NCBI GenBank assembly: GCA_051867925.1
Contig: JBJDZI010000116.1
Coordinates: forward strand, 31,459-95,458
Source: CAKSQF01 sp051867925
GTDB taxonomy: Bacteria > Bacillota > Clostridia > Oscillospirales > CAG-272
DNA: 64,000 bases
Direction of reading: 5' to 3'
Positions 50,325-59,103 of the stretch are shown here, in pieces (the first letter of the stretch is position 1; each line of letters begins with the position of its first letter). The notes below the pieces were generated by a model. That model was not told the DNA's origin and ran no database searches. It saw nothing but the letters and a program-made list of their open reading frames with translations. The translations under genes were made by a program, and so were the position numbers.

Positions 50325-50936
50325 TTACTCTGTGACCACGTCGGCTGCCCAAGTGTAGGTATCCAGCTTCCACTCGCCGTCTTGCCTCAGCAAACGGATG
50401 GACATGGTCTGCCGCTCCCCCTCCGCGCCGATGCTGTATTCCACCTTCACCTGAATGATGGTAGCGGTGGAACGCTCGACAATGGAAGTTGCGGGATAGA
50501 ATACCGCCGTCAGCGAACGAGGAGGATGATTGGCGGTCACGTCGATCTGCAGATCGGCAACTACATCGTTCTGCTTATAATCGCAGAAGCGCGCCATATT
50601 CTCATCGGTGTTTTCAAAGGCGTACTCAAAGATCTTTTCCTGCATCTGTGTACTGTACACCGCTGAGATGGCATTCTTCAGCTCCTCAACGCTGTGATAA
50701 GGAGCATCCTCGTTGACTCTGTAATACTTGCTGAAGTCGGTGGCGTAGACGTCCTCCCCGGGATCGTCCCGGGTAGTAAATCCGTCTCCCCAAACATAGC
50801 GATTGAGCCGGGCATCCTGCTCCAGTAGCGGGAGCAGAATCTCCACCGCTTGGGAATCGGAATAGGGACCTCTGCATCCGGATAAAAGTGAAAGCAATGC
50901 AGTCAGTGTAAGCAATACGGCTGCGATCTTTTTCAC
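50325..50936 (-). CDS. small predicted lipoprotein of unknown function
   Basis: A 203-residue protein with a GTG start at 50936. Its start overlaps the gyrA stop by four bases (GTGA), with GAGGAGG in the gyrA end as ribosome binding site. The signal peptide ends at lipobox LSGC, then the mature domain (SDSQAVEILLPLLEQDARLN, AVYSTQMQEKIFEYAFENTD, VEYSIGAEGERQTMSIRLLR) resembles small alpha/beta NTF2-like or cystatin-like lipoproteins, but I cannot assign a family. Co-translation with gyrA is notable for a surface lipoprotein. Confidence 0.8.
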   Translation of the reverse strand: MKKIAAVLLTLTALLSLLSGCRGPYSDSQAVEILLPLLEQDARLNRYVWGDGFTTRDDPGEDVYATDFSKYYRVNEDAPYHSVEELKNAISAVYSTQMQEKIFEYAFENTDENMARFCDYKQNDVVADLQIDVTANHPPRSLTAVFYPATSIVERSTATIIQVKVEYSIGAEGERQTMSIRLLRQDGEWKLDTYTWAADVVTE

Positions 50937-53461
50937 ACCTGCGCCTCCTCGGTAGCGGATTCTTCGTCATCCTGCTTTTCAACTTTCGCAAAGTTCACGA
51001 TATAACTGCCTTCGTCCATACGCATGACGATAACGCCTGCAGCAGATCTGCCGTAGCGGGACAGATCGCCTGCGTTGACGCGAATCATCGTGCCGGTGCT
51101 GGTGATCAGCATCAGATCGTCATCCTCGGAAACAGTGGCAATGCCTGCAAGGGCACCGGTCTTCTCGCCGATATTGTGGCAGATCACGCCTTTACCGCCG
51201 CGATTGTGGCAGGTAAACTCGTTAAAGTCGGTTCGTTTACCGAAGCCGCGTTCGGTGATGGTGACCAGCGTCTTGGACTCGTCCACCAGCGTAACGCCTG
51301 CAACGCGGTCGCCCTCTTCCAGACGGATTCCGCGCACGCCGCGGGCTGTTCTGCCCATGGGGCGGGCATCCTGCTCGTCAAAGCGGATGGCATTGCCGTT
51401 GCGGGTTGCAATGATGACATGATCGGAACCGGTAGTATGACGAACGTAGATCAGCTCGTCCCCTTCGTCGAGAGACAGGGCGATCTTACCTCCCTTGCGC
51501 TGGATGGAAAATTCCGCCAGCGAAGTCCTTTTCACGGTACCGTTCTTGGTCACAAAGAGCAGATACTCGTTTTCATCGAAGTCCGGCACGCTGATCATAG
51601 CGGTGATCTTCTCATCCTCGCCCATCTCCAGCAGATTGACGATATTTGTGCCCTTGGCGGTTCTGCCTGCCTCGGGAACGCGGTAGGCCTTGATGGTATA
51701 GACCTTGCCCGCATTGGTGAAGAGCATCAGATGAGAGTGGGTATCTACGGCGATGACCTGCTCCACGAAATCCTCTTCCTTGGTGGTCATCCCGATGATT
51801 CCCTTGCCGCCTCTTCTCTGAGCGGAGTAAGCATCGCTGTTTTGCCGTTTGATATAACCGCTGTGGGTCATGGTAATGACGCAGGTATGACGGTCGATCA
51901 GATCTTCCAGAATGATCTCGTCTTCCATGGGCTGGATGTCGGTGCGACGTTCGTCGCCGTATTTGCGCTTGATTTCCAGCATATCGTCCTTGATGATCTG
52001 GTTCACCTTGGCGGTGTCGCCCAGAATGGCGGTCAGTTCCTTGACCTGCTCTGCCAGCTTGGCAAGGCGGTCTTCGATCTTGTCCCTCTCCATGCCGGAC
52101 AGTCTGCCCAGCGTCATTTCCACGATGGCAGTTGCCTGCGCTTCGGAAAGTCCGCTGCCTGCCGACTCGTAGTCGCCCAGTTCGGTAAATTTATCCACCA
52201 GATCCTCTGGTTTGAAGGCATTCATCAGATTGACCTTCGCCTCGCTGACACTTGCCGATGCACGGATGATGGAAATGACTTTGTCAATATTGTCCAGCGC
52301 GATCTTGAAGCCCTCGAAAATGTGCATTTCCTTCATGGCTTTTTGCAGATCGAACCGAACGCGGCGAACCACAACCTCCTGCTGATGGGTGATGTAATGG
52401 GTCAGCACTTCCTTCAAGGTCAGTACCTTGGGCACGCCGCCTACGATAGCAAGCATATTCACCGCGCAGGTGTCCTGGAGCTGGGTATACTTGTACAGCT
52501 GATTCAGAATCACCGAACCGTTGGCGTCGCGGCGATATTCCACAACTACCCGCAGACCTTCTCTGCCGGATTCATCACGAAGGGCGGTGATTCCCTCGAT
52601 CTTTTTCTCTTTATGGCAGTTTGCCATTGCCTCCACCATCATCGCCTTGTTAACACCGTAGGGGATCTCGGTGATGACGATGCGGTTCTTGTCCTCCTGC
52701 ACCTCTGCCTTGGCGCGAACGGTAATCCGTCCTCTGCCGGTGGCGTATGCTTCGATGATGCCCGAAGTGCCGCAAATGGTGGCACCCGTGGGAAAATCAG
52801 GTCCCTTGATGAACTGCATCAAATCGGCGACCTCTGCCTCGGGATGATCCATCAGATAGATGGTACCGTCAATGATCTCGCCCAGATTGTGGGGAGGGAT
52901 ATTGGTCGCCATACCGACCGCGATACCCATAGAGCCGTTGACCAGCAGGTTGGGGAAGCGAGCCGGAAGCACGTCAGGCTCACGGAGCTTATTATCAAAG
53001 TTAGGGGAGAAGTCAACGACTTCCTTTTCGATGTCGGTGAGCATCTCGTTTGCCATTTTGCTGAGGCGCGCCTCGGTATAACGGTAAGCAGCGGCTTGGT
53101 CGCCGTCGATGTTACCGAAGTTACCGTGCCCTTCCACCAGTGTATAGCGAAGGTTGAAATCCTGCGCCAAACGAACCATTGCATCGTAGACAGACGCGTC
53201 GCCGTGAGGATGGTAGCGACCCAGCACGTTACCGACGGTAGTCGCCGATTTACGGAACGGCTGATCGTAGGTCAGATGATCCTCGTACATGGCGTACAGA
53301 ATACGGCGGTGGACAGGCTTCAGACCGTCCCGCACGTCGGGGAGCGCACGGCTGACGATAACCGACATCGCGTAATTGATGAAGGATTTTTTGACTTCCT
53401 TCTCCATCTGCACGTCTACGATCTTTTGGTCTTTGAACTCGTAGTTTTGTTTCGTATCCAT
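50933..53461 (-). CDS. gyrA: DNA gyrase subunit A
   Basis: An 842-residue type II topoisomerase subunit that cuts and rejoins DNA. The catalytic Tyr128 is in AAAYRYTEARLS, and the GyrA box SAQRRGGKGIIG is present in the C-terminal domain, so it is gyrase and not ParC. The quinolone region reads HPHGDASVYDAMVRLAQ, with Ala89 where E. coli has Ser83, and Asp93 where it has Asp87. AAAGGA precedes the start at about 12 bases. It is separated from gyrB by a small gene and a DnaA-box-rich region. Confidence 0.97.
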   Translation of the reverse strand: MDTKQNYEFKDQKIVDVQMEKEVKKSFINYAMSVIVSRALPDVRDGLKPVHRRILYAMYEDHLTYDQPFRKSATTVGNVLGRYHPHGDASVYDAMVRLAQDFNLRYTLVEGHGNFGNIDGDQAAAYRYTEARLSKMANEMLTDIEKEVVDFSPNFDNKLREPDVLPARFPNLLVNGSMGIAVGMATNIPPHNLGEIIDGTIYLMDHPEAEVADLMQFIKGPDFPTGATICGTSGIIEAYATGRGRITVRAKAEVQEDKNRIVITEIPYGVNKAMMVEAMANCHKEKKIEGITALRDESGREGLRVVVEYRRDANGSVILNQLYKYTQLQDTCAVNMLAIVGGVPKVLTLKEVLTHYITHQQEVVVRRVRFDLQKAMKEMHIFEGFKIALDNIDKVISIIRASASVSEAKVNLMNAFKPEDLVDKFTELGDYESAGSGLSEAQATAIVEMTLGRLSGMERDKIEDRLAKLAEQVKELTAILGDTAKVNQIIKDDMLEIKRKYGDERRTDIQPMEDEIILEDLIDRHTCVITMTHSGYIKRQNSDAYSAQRRGGKGIIGMTTKEEDFVEQVIAVDTHSHLMLFTNAGKVYTIKAYRVPEAGRTAKGTNIVNLLEMGEDEKITAMISVPDFDENEYLLFVTKNGTVKRTSLAEFSIQRKGGKIALSLDEGDELIYVRHTTGSDHVIIATRNGNAIRFDEQDARPMGRTARGVRGIRLEEGDRVAGVTLVDESKTLVTITERGFGKRTDFNEFTCHNRGGKGVICHNIGEKTGALAGIATVSEDDDLMLITSTGTMIRVNAGDLSRYGRSAAGVIVMRMDEGSYIVNFAKVEKQDDEESATEEAQV

Positions 53462-53489
53462 TTTTTATCGAAATATCCTTTCGAACTCG

Positions 53490-53825
53490 TTATATAGTAG
53501 TTGCATCTTGGCAAACGGTCTCTTCCGCAGAGGTGGGGACTTTCTCGTCCTCGGTATTCTGCATGACGACAGTTTCGGAAAAATCCTCGTTTGCTTCCTT
53601 GGTAAAGAAGAATTCTTTGACCGTATCCACCGTATCCATCAGACCGCCCAGCAGAACAATGGAGAGCGTACCCTCCTCGGTCTCTGTGTCGGGGGTATAA
53701 TTTGCCTTCCAGGTCAGGGACGTGAGCGAATAAGACTTTTTCTCTCCGCATTCTTTCTTTTCCACTTTATAGGGGACTACCGACAAAGCGGCGGCAAGTC
53801 CGACGAGAGATCCAAACAGTTTCAT
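53490..53825 (-). CDS. small protein of unknown function between gyrB and gyrA
   Basis: A 111-residue protein with start at 53825, preceded by GGAGGT at good distance. It begins MKLFGSLVGLAAALSVVPYK, a short hydrophobic N-terminus without a clear cleavage site, then VEKKECGEKKSYSLTSLTWK and an acidic C-terminal half (KEANEDFSETVVMQNTEDEK). I do not recognise the family. The strong ribosome binding site and position in the gyrB-gyrA transcript support a real gene. Confidence 0.65.
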   Translation of the reverse strand: MKLFGSLVGLAAALSVVPYKVEKKECGEKKSYSLTSLTWKANYTPDTETEEGTLSIVLLGGLMDTVDTVKEFFFTKEANEDFSETVVMQNTEDEKVPTSAEETVCQDATTI

Positions 53826-53852
53826 AGTACCTCCAACTCACACTCGGGCGGT

Positions 53853-54009
53853 TTTTCCACTTGTTTTTTACCGTCCGAAAAATCACTTTCCACAGAATTG
53901 TGGATAAAAATTCCACAATCAAAAAGCCCGATCAATTCTTGCTTTTTCGCGTTGTTTCCACAGATTCTACGGAAAGTTTTCCACATTGTTTTCCACGGGT
54001 TGTGGAAAA
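53853..54009. promoter_or_regulatory. DnaA-box-rich cluster between gyrB and the next gene
   Basis: At least six DnaA-box-like 9-mers in about 120 bases: TTTCCACAG (53887-53895), TGTGGATAA (53899-53907, a perfect TTATCCACA on the minus strand), TTTCCACAG (53955-53963), TTTTCCACA (53977-53985), TTTTCCACG (53989-53997) and TGTGGAAAA (54001-54009), plus TTCCACAAT (53911-53919) and TTTTTCCAC near 53853. This is the densest cluster in the window. Confidence 0.8.
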
Positions 54010-54035
54010 ATCCACTGCACATTGACAGTATAGTT

Positions 54036-55949
54036 TTATACGTCCAAATTGGTGACGAAAGTTGCGTTCTTTTCGATAAATTCCCGACGGGGTTCCACTT
54101 TTTCGCCCATCAGCAGGGAGAAAATCTCGTCACATTGCATCGCATCCTCGATGGACACACGGAGCAGGGTACGGGTTTCGGGATTCATGGTGGTTTCCCA
54201 AAGCTGTTCGGGATCCATCTCACCAAGACCTTTGTACCGCTCGGCTTCTACGTTCTTATCGCCCAATTCGTGGATATAGAAGTCACGCTCCTCGTCGGAG
54301 AAGGCGTAGCGGATTTGTTTTCCCTTGTGAACCTTATATAAAGGCGGCTGTGCCAGATAAACGTGACCGTCCTCGATCAGTTGTTTCATGTGGCGATAGA
54401 AGAAGGTGAGCAGCAACACCTGAATGTGTGCGCCGTCCACGTCTGCATCCGCCATCAGAATGATCTTACCGTAGCGGAGTTTAGACATATCCAGATCGTT
54501 TCCGATGCCGCAACCGATGGACTGGATGATGGGGATCAGCTGCTGATTGGAATAGACCTTATCCAGACGGGATTTTTCCACGTTCAGCACCTTACCTCGC
54601 AGGGGAAGGATGGCTTGATATTTGGAATCCCGACCGTCTTTGGCGGAACCGCCTGCGGAGTTACCCTCGACCAGGAAGAGTTCGGTGACTTCCACCGACT
54701 TTTCTTGGCAGTCCCACAGCTTACCTGGGAGTCCTGCGCCCTCCAGAGCGCCTTTTCTGCGGGTCAGTTCTCTTGCCTTTCGGGCGGCTTCTCTGGCGCG
54801 GGAGGCTGCCTGTGCCTTCTCCAGAATGGCTTTGCAGACCGAGGGGTTTTCTTCCATGAATTCGGTGAGCTTTTCGGTCACCATCTGATCCACGAAGGTA
54901 CGGATCTCGGAGTTGCCCAGCTTGGTCTTGGTCTGCCCTTCAAACTGAGCTTCTCTCAGTTTCACCGACACTACGGCGCAGATGCCCTCGCGGACATCCT
55001 CGCCCGTCAGCTTATCCTCGCCTTTGAGGATACCCAGTTTCTGACCGTATGCGTTCAGCACCTTGGACAGAGCGGACTTAAAGCCCGTTTCGTGCATACC
55101 GCCTTCCATGGTATGAATGTTATTGGCGAAGGTCATGAGGGTTTCATTATAGGTATCGTTATACTGAATCGCCACCTCGGCGGTGGTATCGCCTTTTTTG
55201 CCCTTGACGTAGATGACCTGGGGATGAATAACCTCGCAATGCTTGATGGCGTTGAGATGCTCTACGAAGGAGACGATACCACCCTCGTAGTGCAGGACGT
55301 TCTCCTCAATTTCCTCTCCGCGCTCGTCTCTGAAGACGATACGGATGCCAGCGTTCAGAAAAGCCTGTTCCCGCAGACGGTTGAGCAGCGTAGTATAATC
55401 AAAAAAAGTTTCCTCGAAAATCTCTTTATCGGGCATAAAACGAACGTACAGACCGTGTTCGTCGGTTGCGCCCAGAGAGTGGAATGGATCGGTGACCTTT
55501 CCGCGGGAGAAGGTCTGGGTAAACTTTTCTCCGTCTCTGGAGTCCTCGTAAACCAGCCATTCGGACAGCGCGTTGACTACTGAAGCGCCTACGCCGTGCA
55601 GACCGCCGGAAATGGCGTATCCCTCACCGCCGAATTTACCGCCGGCGTGCAGTACGGTAAAGACCACTTCAGGTGTGGGTATGCCCATTTTGTGATGCAC
55701 TGCAGTAGGAATACCGCGTCCGTTGTCTCTGACCGAGCAACTTCCGTCGGGATGCAGCGTGACGGTGATCTCACTACATTCACCTGCCAGTGCCTCGTCG
55801 ATGGAGTTGTCCACGATCTCGTAAACCAAATGGTGCAGACCGCGGATCGAAGTGGATCCGATGTACATACCCGGTCTCTTCCGAACTGCTTCCAGTCCTT
55901 CCAGCACCTGTATCTGATTTTCATCATACGTTGTTTTTTTGTTTTCCAT
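54036..55949 (-). CDS. gyrB: DNA gyrase subunit B
   Basis: A 637-residue gyrase ATPase subunit. The GHKL ATP site shows YEIVDNSIDEALAGEC and DNGRGIPTAVH, the Toprim domain shows LVEGNSAGGSAKDGRD and MADADVDGAHIQVLL, and the C-terminus is the short Gram-positive type ending near KNATFVTNLDV. AGGAGA precedes the start. It lies downstream of recF across a 316-base repeat-containing gap and upstream of the DnaA-box cluster. Confidence 0.97.
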   Translation of the reverse strand: MENKKTTYDENQIQVLEGLEAVRKRPGMYIGSTSIRGLHHLVYEIVDNSIDEALAGECSEITVTLHPDGSCSVRDNGRGIPTAVHHKMGIPTPEVVFTVLHAGGKFGGEGYAISGGLHGVGASVVNALSEWLVYEDSRDGEKFTQTFSRGKVTDPFHSLGATDEHGLYVRFMPDKEIFEETFFDYTTLLNRLREQAFLNAGIRIVFRDERGEEIEENVLHYEGGIVSFVEHLNAIKHCEVIHPQVIYVKGKKGDTTAEVAIQYNDTYNETLMTFANNIHTMEGGMHETGFKSALSKVLNAYGQKLGILKGEDKLTGEDVREGICAVVSVKLREAQFEGQTKTKLGNSEIRTFVDQMVTEKLTEFMEENPSVCKAILEKAQAASRAREAARKARELTRRKGALEGAGLPGKLWDCQEKSVEVTELFLVEGNSAGGSAKDGRDSKYQAILPLRGKVLNVEKSRLDKVYSNQQLIPIIQSIGCGIGNDLDMSKLRYGKIILMADADVDGAHIQVLLLTFFYRHMKQLIEDGHVYLAQPPLYKVHKGKQIRYAFSDEERDFYIHELGDKNVEAERYKGLGEMDPEQLWETTMNPETRTLLRVSIEDAMQCDEIFSLLMGEKVEPRREFIEKNATFVTNLDV

Positions 55950-55969
55950 TTTAGTTTTATCTCCTATTC

Positions 55970-56250
55970 GCAGAACCTTTTCTTCGGAAAAGATTCCGCA
56001 CTTCCAAAAGACTTTTTGAAAAGAAAAATAACTGCGTTATTTTACGGAAAGTGACAAAAAGTTTTCGTCCACCTTTTTCAAAAGGCGACGCCATCCAAGG
56101 CGCGGAGCCTTGGTCGCCCTCTGCAGAGGGCGAAACACCCCCATCGGCGTTTCTTTTTGCCAAACTTTTTCATTGCGCCTTCTTTGGCGCAATGAAAAAG
56201 CGGGGTTTGATTTTGTGAGACTGAACGGCGAGCGTTTTTATACAGGAATC
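55970..56250. repeat. repeat-filled gyrB-recF gap, inverted copy of the 27-kb repeat
   Basis: Contains a degraded GCAGAACCTTTTCTTCGG hairpin unit and, at about 56066-56245, a segment whose reverse complement matches 26948-27127 over most of its length (shared AAGAAACGCCGAT-GGGGTGTTTCGC, CCTTTTGAAAAAGGTGGAC and AAACGCTCGCCGT-type stretches). There is no gene in the 316-base gap. The strand is opposite to the 27-kb copy. Confidence 0.8.
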
Positions 56251-56265
56251 GTCACTGCTTAGCAA

Positions 56266-57342
56266 TCAGACTCGATATTCACCGTTTTCGCAACGGATGA
56301 TGTGACACGATCCCGGAAATGACGCGGACAGATCCTCGCAGGAGGTGAGAATCACCTGTCTGTTTCGGATTCCCGAGAGAATATACGATTTTCGCAAAGC
56401 ATCCAGCTCGGACAGAATATCATCCAAGAGAAATACGGGATATTCACCCGTTTCATTTTTGGAAAGTTCTCCTTCCGCCAGTTTCATCGCCAGCGCAAGG
56501 GACCGTTGCTGTCCCTGCGATGCAAAACTGCGGGCTTCTTTGCCGTTGATGGTCAACATAAAGTCGTCCTTATGAATACCGTACAGCGTAGTGCCCGCTC
56601 GGATCTCCCGCTGGAGATTTGCCGTCAACAGAGTTTGAAATTCCGCTTCGTCCCGCTGTCCGTTGTACGCGATGGAAGGAGTCTCTCTGCCGCTTGTCAT
56701 ATCGGCAAACACGGTTTTGACGATCTGATCCAGCGAACGGATGTAGGTTTCCCGTTGTGCGGAGAGGTAGGCACTTTCTTTGGCAAGCTGAAGCGACCAC
56801 ACCTCCGCCAGCGGTTCAATGCCGCTGATCTCTCCCTTTTGCGCCGACAAAAGCAGTTTATTTCTCTGCATCAGTGCGCGGTTGTAGATCTGCAAGGATG
56901 AAACGTATCCCGCCGACAGCTGAGAGAGGGCGGAGTCGATAAAATTTCTGCGGAGCGCAGGTCCTTCCTTGACGATGGACAGATGTTCGGGGGTGAACAA
57001 CACCGCGCGGAAATTTCCGATGAATTCGCTCATTTTCCGAAGGGGAACGCCGTTTTTCTGACAGCCCTTCCGTCCGCTTTTATAGCGGATGGCAAGCTGA
57101 TTTTCTCTTTGCGCGTCCTGATAGGTCAGTTCAACTTGCGCAAAGGACTCGCCGAATCGGATAAATTCCCGCTCGTGGATGGTCCGATGAGAGCGCCCTT
57201 GGGCACAAAGATACATTCCCTCCAGCGCATTCGTCTTACCTTGTGCGTTAGATCCCAAAATCAGATTGGTTTCGGGGGAAAAACCGATCTTTTGCCCGAC
57301 AATATTGCGAAAATTCCGATAATCAACGGATTTGCAGATCAT
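56266..57342 (-). CDS. recF: DNA replication and repair protein RecF
   Basis: A 358-residue SMC-like ATPase that loads RecA at gaps. Walker A is LGSNAQGKTNALEGMY near residue 31; the signature ASQGQQRSLALAMKLAEGEL and Walker B FLLDDILSELDALRKSYIL follow. The start ATG overlaps the dnaN stop (ATGA), so the pair is co-translated, the normal dnaN-recF order. Confidence 0.95.
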   Translation of the reverse strand: MICKSVDYRNFRNIVGQKIGFSPETNLILGSNAQGKTNALEGMYLCAQGRSHRTIHEREFIRFGESFAQVELTYQDAQRENQLAIRYKSGRKGCQKNGVPLRKMSEFIGNFRAVLFTPEHLSIVKEGPALRRNFIDSALSQLSAGYVSSLQIYNRALMQRNKLLLSAQKGEISGIEPLAEVWSLQLAKESAYLSAQRETYIRSLDQIVKTVFADMTSGRETPSIAYNGQRDEAEFQTLLTANLQREIRAGTTLYGIHKDDFMLTINGKEARSFASQGQQRSLALAMKLAEGELSKNETGEYPVFLLDDILSELDALRKSYILSGIRNRQVILTSCEDLSASFPGSCHIIRCENGEYRV

Positions 57343-58493
57343 TCTTTCATTTTCACCGGGCTGACCATGTAAAGAAATTCTTCATCTTTGGGAGAATCCT
57401 CATTGGGTACGGGATAGATCACGATGCTCTTGAGTGGTCCGTCCAGTGTGATCCGAACCTTTTCACCGTCGGCGGCCTTCAGGGCATCCAGCAGATAGCG
57501 GCAATTGAAGCCGATGACGATATTATCGCCCGTTTTTTGAATACCGATCTCATCGTAGACGCTTCCGGTAACCGAAACCGAAGAAATTTTCAGTTTATCG
57601 TCCTCAAATGCGCAACGAACGTGAGATTTTGCCTGTCCCAGCGCCTTATCCTCGGTAACCAGCGAAGCCCGTTCCAGTGAGGAGATCATCCCCATCCGAT
57701 CCACGATGACGTTGATGGGACTTTCACCGGGAATAATTCGCTGATAAGCGATATAACTGCCGTCGATCAGACGGGAGAAAAAGAGCTTGCCGTCCATCTG
57801 GAAGATGACGTGCTTTCTGCCCAGATGGATATGGATCAGATCGTCGTCCGAGATCAGACGTATGAGTTGGTTCAGCGTCTTACCGGGAACCACGAAAGAG
57901 GAATCCAGAGGCTCGCTTTGCTGATCGGTATTTTCCAGCGAGCAGAACTTTTCGCGGATTGCCAGGCGGTTGCCGTCGCAGGAGACTACTTTCAGCGACT
58001 GATTGGTAATGGTAAAGAGCGCGCCGCAGAGAACGGGACGTTGATCGGTAACGGCGATGGCAAAGAATATCTGACCGATCATCTTTTTCAAAATATTTCC
58101 AGATACCGTAAAGCCCACCTCACCGGTCAGATCAGGAAGGCTGGGAAAGGATTCACCTTCCATGGCGTGCAGTTCAAATTTGGACAGACCGCTGGTGATC
58201 ACCACTTTGCAGTTCGCGCTGACCGAAATGGTGATGTACTGATCAGGCATATACTTGATGATACGGTTGAGTTTTTGCGCGTTGATGACATAATTTCCTT
58301 CTTCTGCCACGTCGCAGTCTACCGTTGCCTGAAATCCTTTTTCCAAATCGTAGGTGGTGATGGAGCAATGCGTGTCATCCTCGGTCTTGAAGCGGATGCC
58401 TTCAATGACGGGAATTGCGTTTTTGTCGGATACCGAACACATGGAATCGTTGACTACCGCCTCCAGAATGCTCTTTTGGAAGGTAATTTTCAT
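57339..58493 (-). CDS. dnaN: DNA polymerase III subunit beta (sliding clamp)
   Basis: A 384-residue clamp with three related domains. It opens MKITFQKSILEAVVNDSMCS and has typical pieces such as ISVSANCKVVITSGLSKFEL, GALFTITNQSLKVVSCDGNR and the C-terminal YPVPNEDSPKDEEFLYMVSP VKM pattern close to the hydrophobic pocket. AAAAGGAGA supports the start. Its upstream region contains a GC palindrome and the putative DNA-unwinding region. Confidence 0.95.
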   Translation of the reverse strand: MKITFQKSILEAVVNDSMCSVSDKNAIPVIEGIRFKTEDDTHCSITTYDLEKGFQATVDCDVAEEGNYVINAQKLNRIIKYMPDQYITISVSANCKVVITSGLSKFELHAMEGESFPSLPDLTGEVGFTVSGNILKKMIGQIFFAIAVTDQRPVLCGALFTITNQSLKVVSCDGNRLAIREKFCSLENTDQQSEPLDSSFVVPGKTLNQLIRLISDDDLIHIHLGRKHVIFQMDGKLFFSRLIDGSYIAYQRIIPGESPINVIVDRMGMISSLERASLVTEDKALGQAKSHVRCAFEDDKLKISSVSVTGSVYDEIGIQKTGDNIVIGFNCRYLLDALKAADGEKVRITLDGPLKSIVIYPVPNEDSPKDEEFLYMVSPVKMKE

Positions 58494-58520
58494 AGCGAAT
58501 CTCCTTTTGATGCTCTCGCC

Positions 58521-58536
58521 TTTCGCGCGCGCGAAA
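58521..58536. promoter_or_regulatory. alternating CG palindrome upstream of dnaN
   Basis: TTTCGCGCGCGCGAAA is a 16-base perfect palindrome just ahead of the dnaN ribosome binding site, with five consecutive CG steps. It could form a hairpin in the dnaN leader or act as a protein site next to the origin. Confidence 0.6.
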
Positions 58537-58554
58537 AAGACAAGACAAGATAGT

Positions 58555-58790
58555 TAAAGTATATATTTTAGTAGTGGTAGTAGTATGGGGTGTAGAGACT
58601 GTGGAAATCCTCCGTATCCCGCTTGGCGACTGGAAAAATGAAAGGTTCAAACAGTCGGAATCTATGCGAAAATCAAAGGGACAAGCTGTGGAGAAATTTT
58701 CCCATCTCACAAGCGGCGGGAAAGCCCGTGATTTTTCCCCAGCTGAATCCACAGGAAATTTCTGTGGAAATCCATAGGGAAATCTTGTGC
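58555..58790. other. probable oriC unwinding region (dnaN-remB gap)
   Basis: The gap contains an AT-rich run (58553-58570), then TAG-TAG-TGG-TAG-TAG-TAT (58569-58586), a GGGG run (58587-58590) and a DnaA-box-like CTGTGGAAA (58599-58607), the order expected for a DnaA-trio unwinding element read from the box outward. Further box-like sites are CTGTGGAGA (58686-58694), AATCCACAG (58746-58754) and CTGTGGAAA (58762-58770); the last two are arms of a TCCACAG/CTGTGGA inverted repeat. Location beside dnaN and the dnaA gene supports oriC. No experiment is implied. Confidence 0.68.
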
Positions 58791-58820
58791 AAATCTATAG
58801 AGAAACAGAAAAATGCAGGA

Positions 58821-59057
58821 TCACTCCTCCAGATGACCGCGGATGGAGCCGGGCGACGGAGAGGCGAGATAAACGGCGTTTTCGGTCAGCACGAAGGATT
58901 TGGGAATATCCTTTGCCACCGAGTGCAAACGCTTTTTTCGCTCACTTTCGCGAAGAAATTTTCTGGAATCCGGAGAGATGGTGGCGGTGTCCATATCAAA
59001 CACGCCGATCACATCCCGCTTGTCCAGTACGCAAGCTTGGGAAAGATGTAAAAACAT
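58821..59057 (-). CDS. remB: RemB-like extracellular matrix regulator (DUF370)
   Basis: A 78-residue protein beginning MFLHLSQACVLDKRDVIGVF, with DMDTATISPDSRKFL and DIPKSFVLTENAVYLASPSP, matching the DUF370 pattern of RemA/RemB (YaaB). Relatives regulate biofilm genes or bind DNA. AAAGGA precedes the start. In most Bacillota remB lies between recF and gyrB; here it is between dnaN and dnaA, 46 bases downstream of the dnaA stop. Confidence 0.85.
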   Translation of the reverse strand: MFLHLSQACVLDKRDVIGVFDMDTATISPDSRKFLRESERKKRLHSVAKDIPKSFVLTENAVYLASPSPGSIRGHLEE

Positions 59058-59103
59058 GATCTATATTCCTTTTGGTGAAATAGAAGGTGGGATTGAATTT
59101 CGA

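Noticed and set aside
51176..53497. 773-codon open frame on the plus strand
   Set aside because: It lies opposite gyrA and results from codon bias; no domain resemblance.
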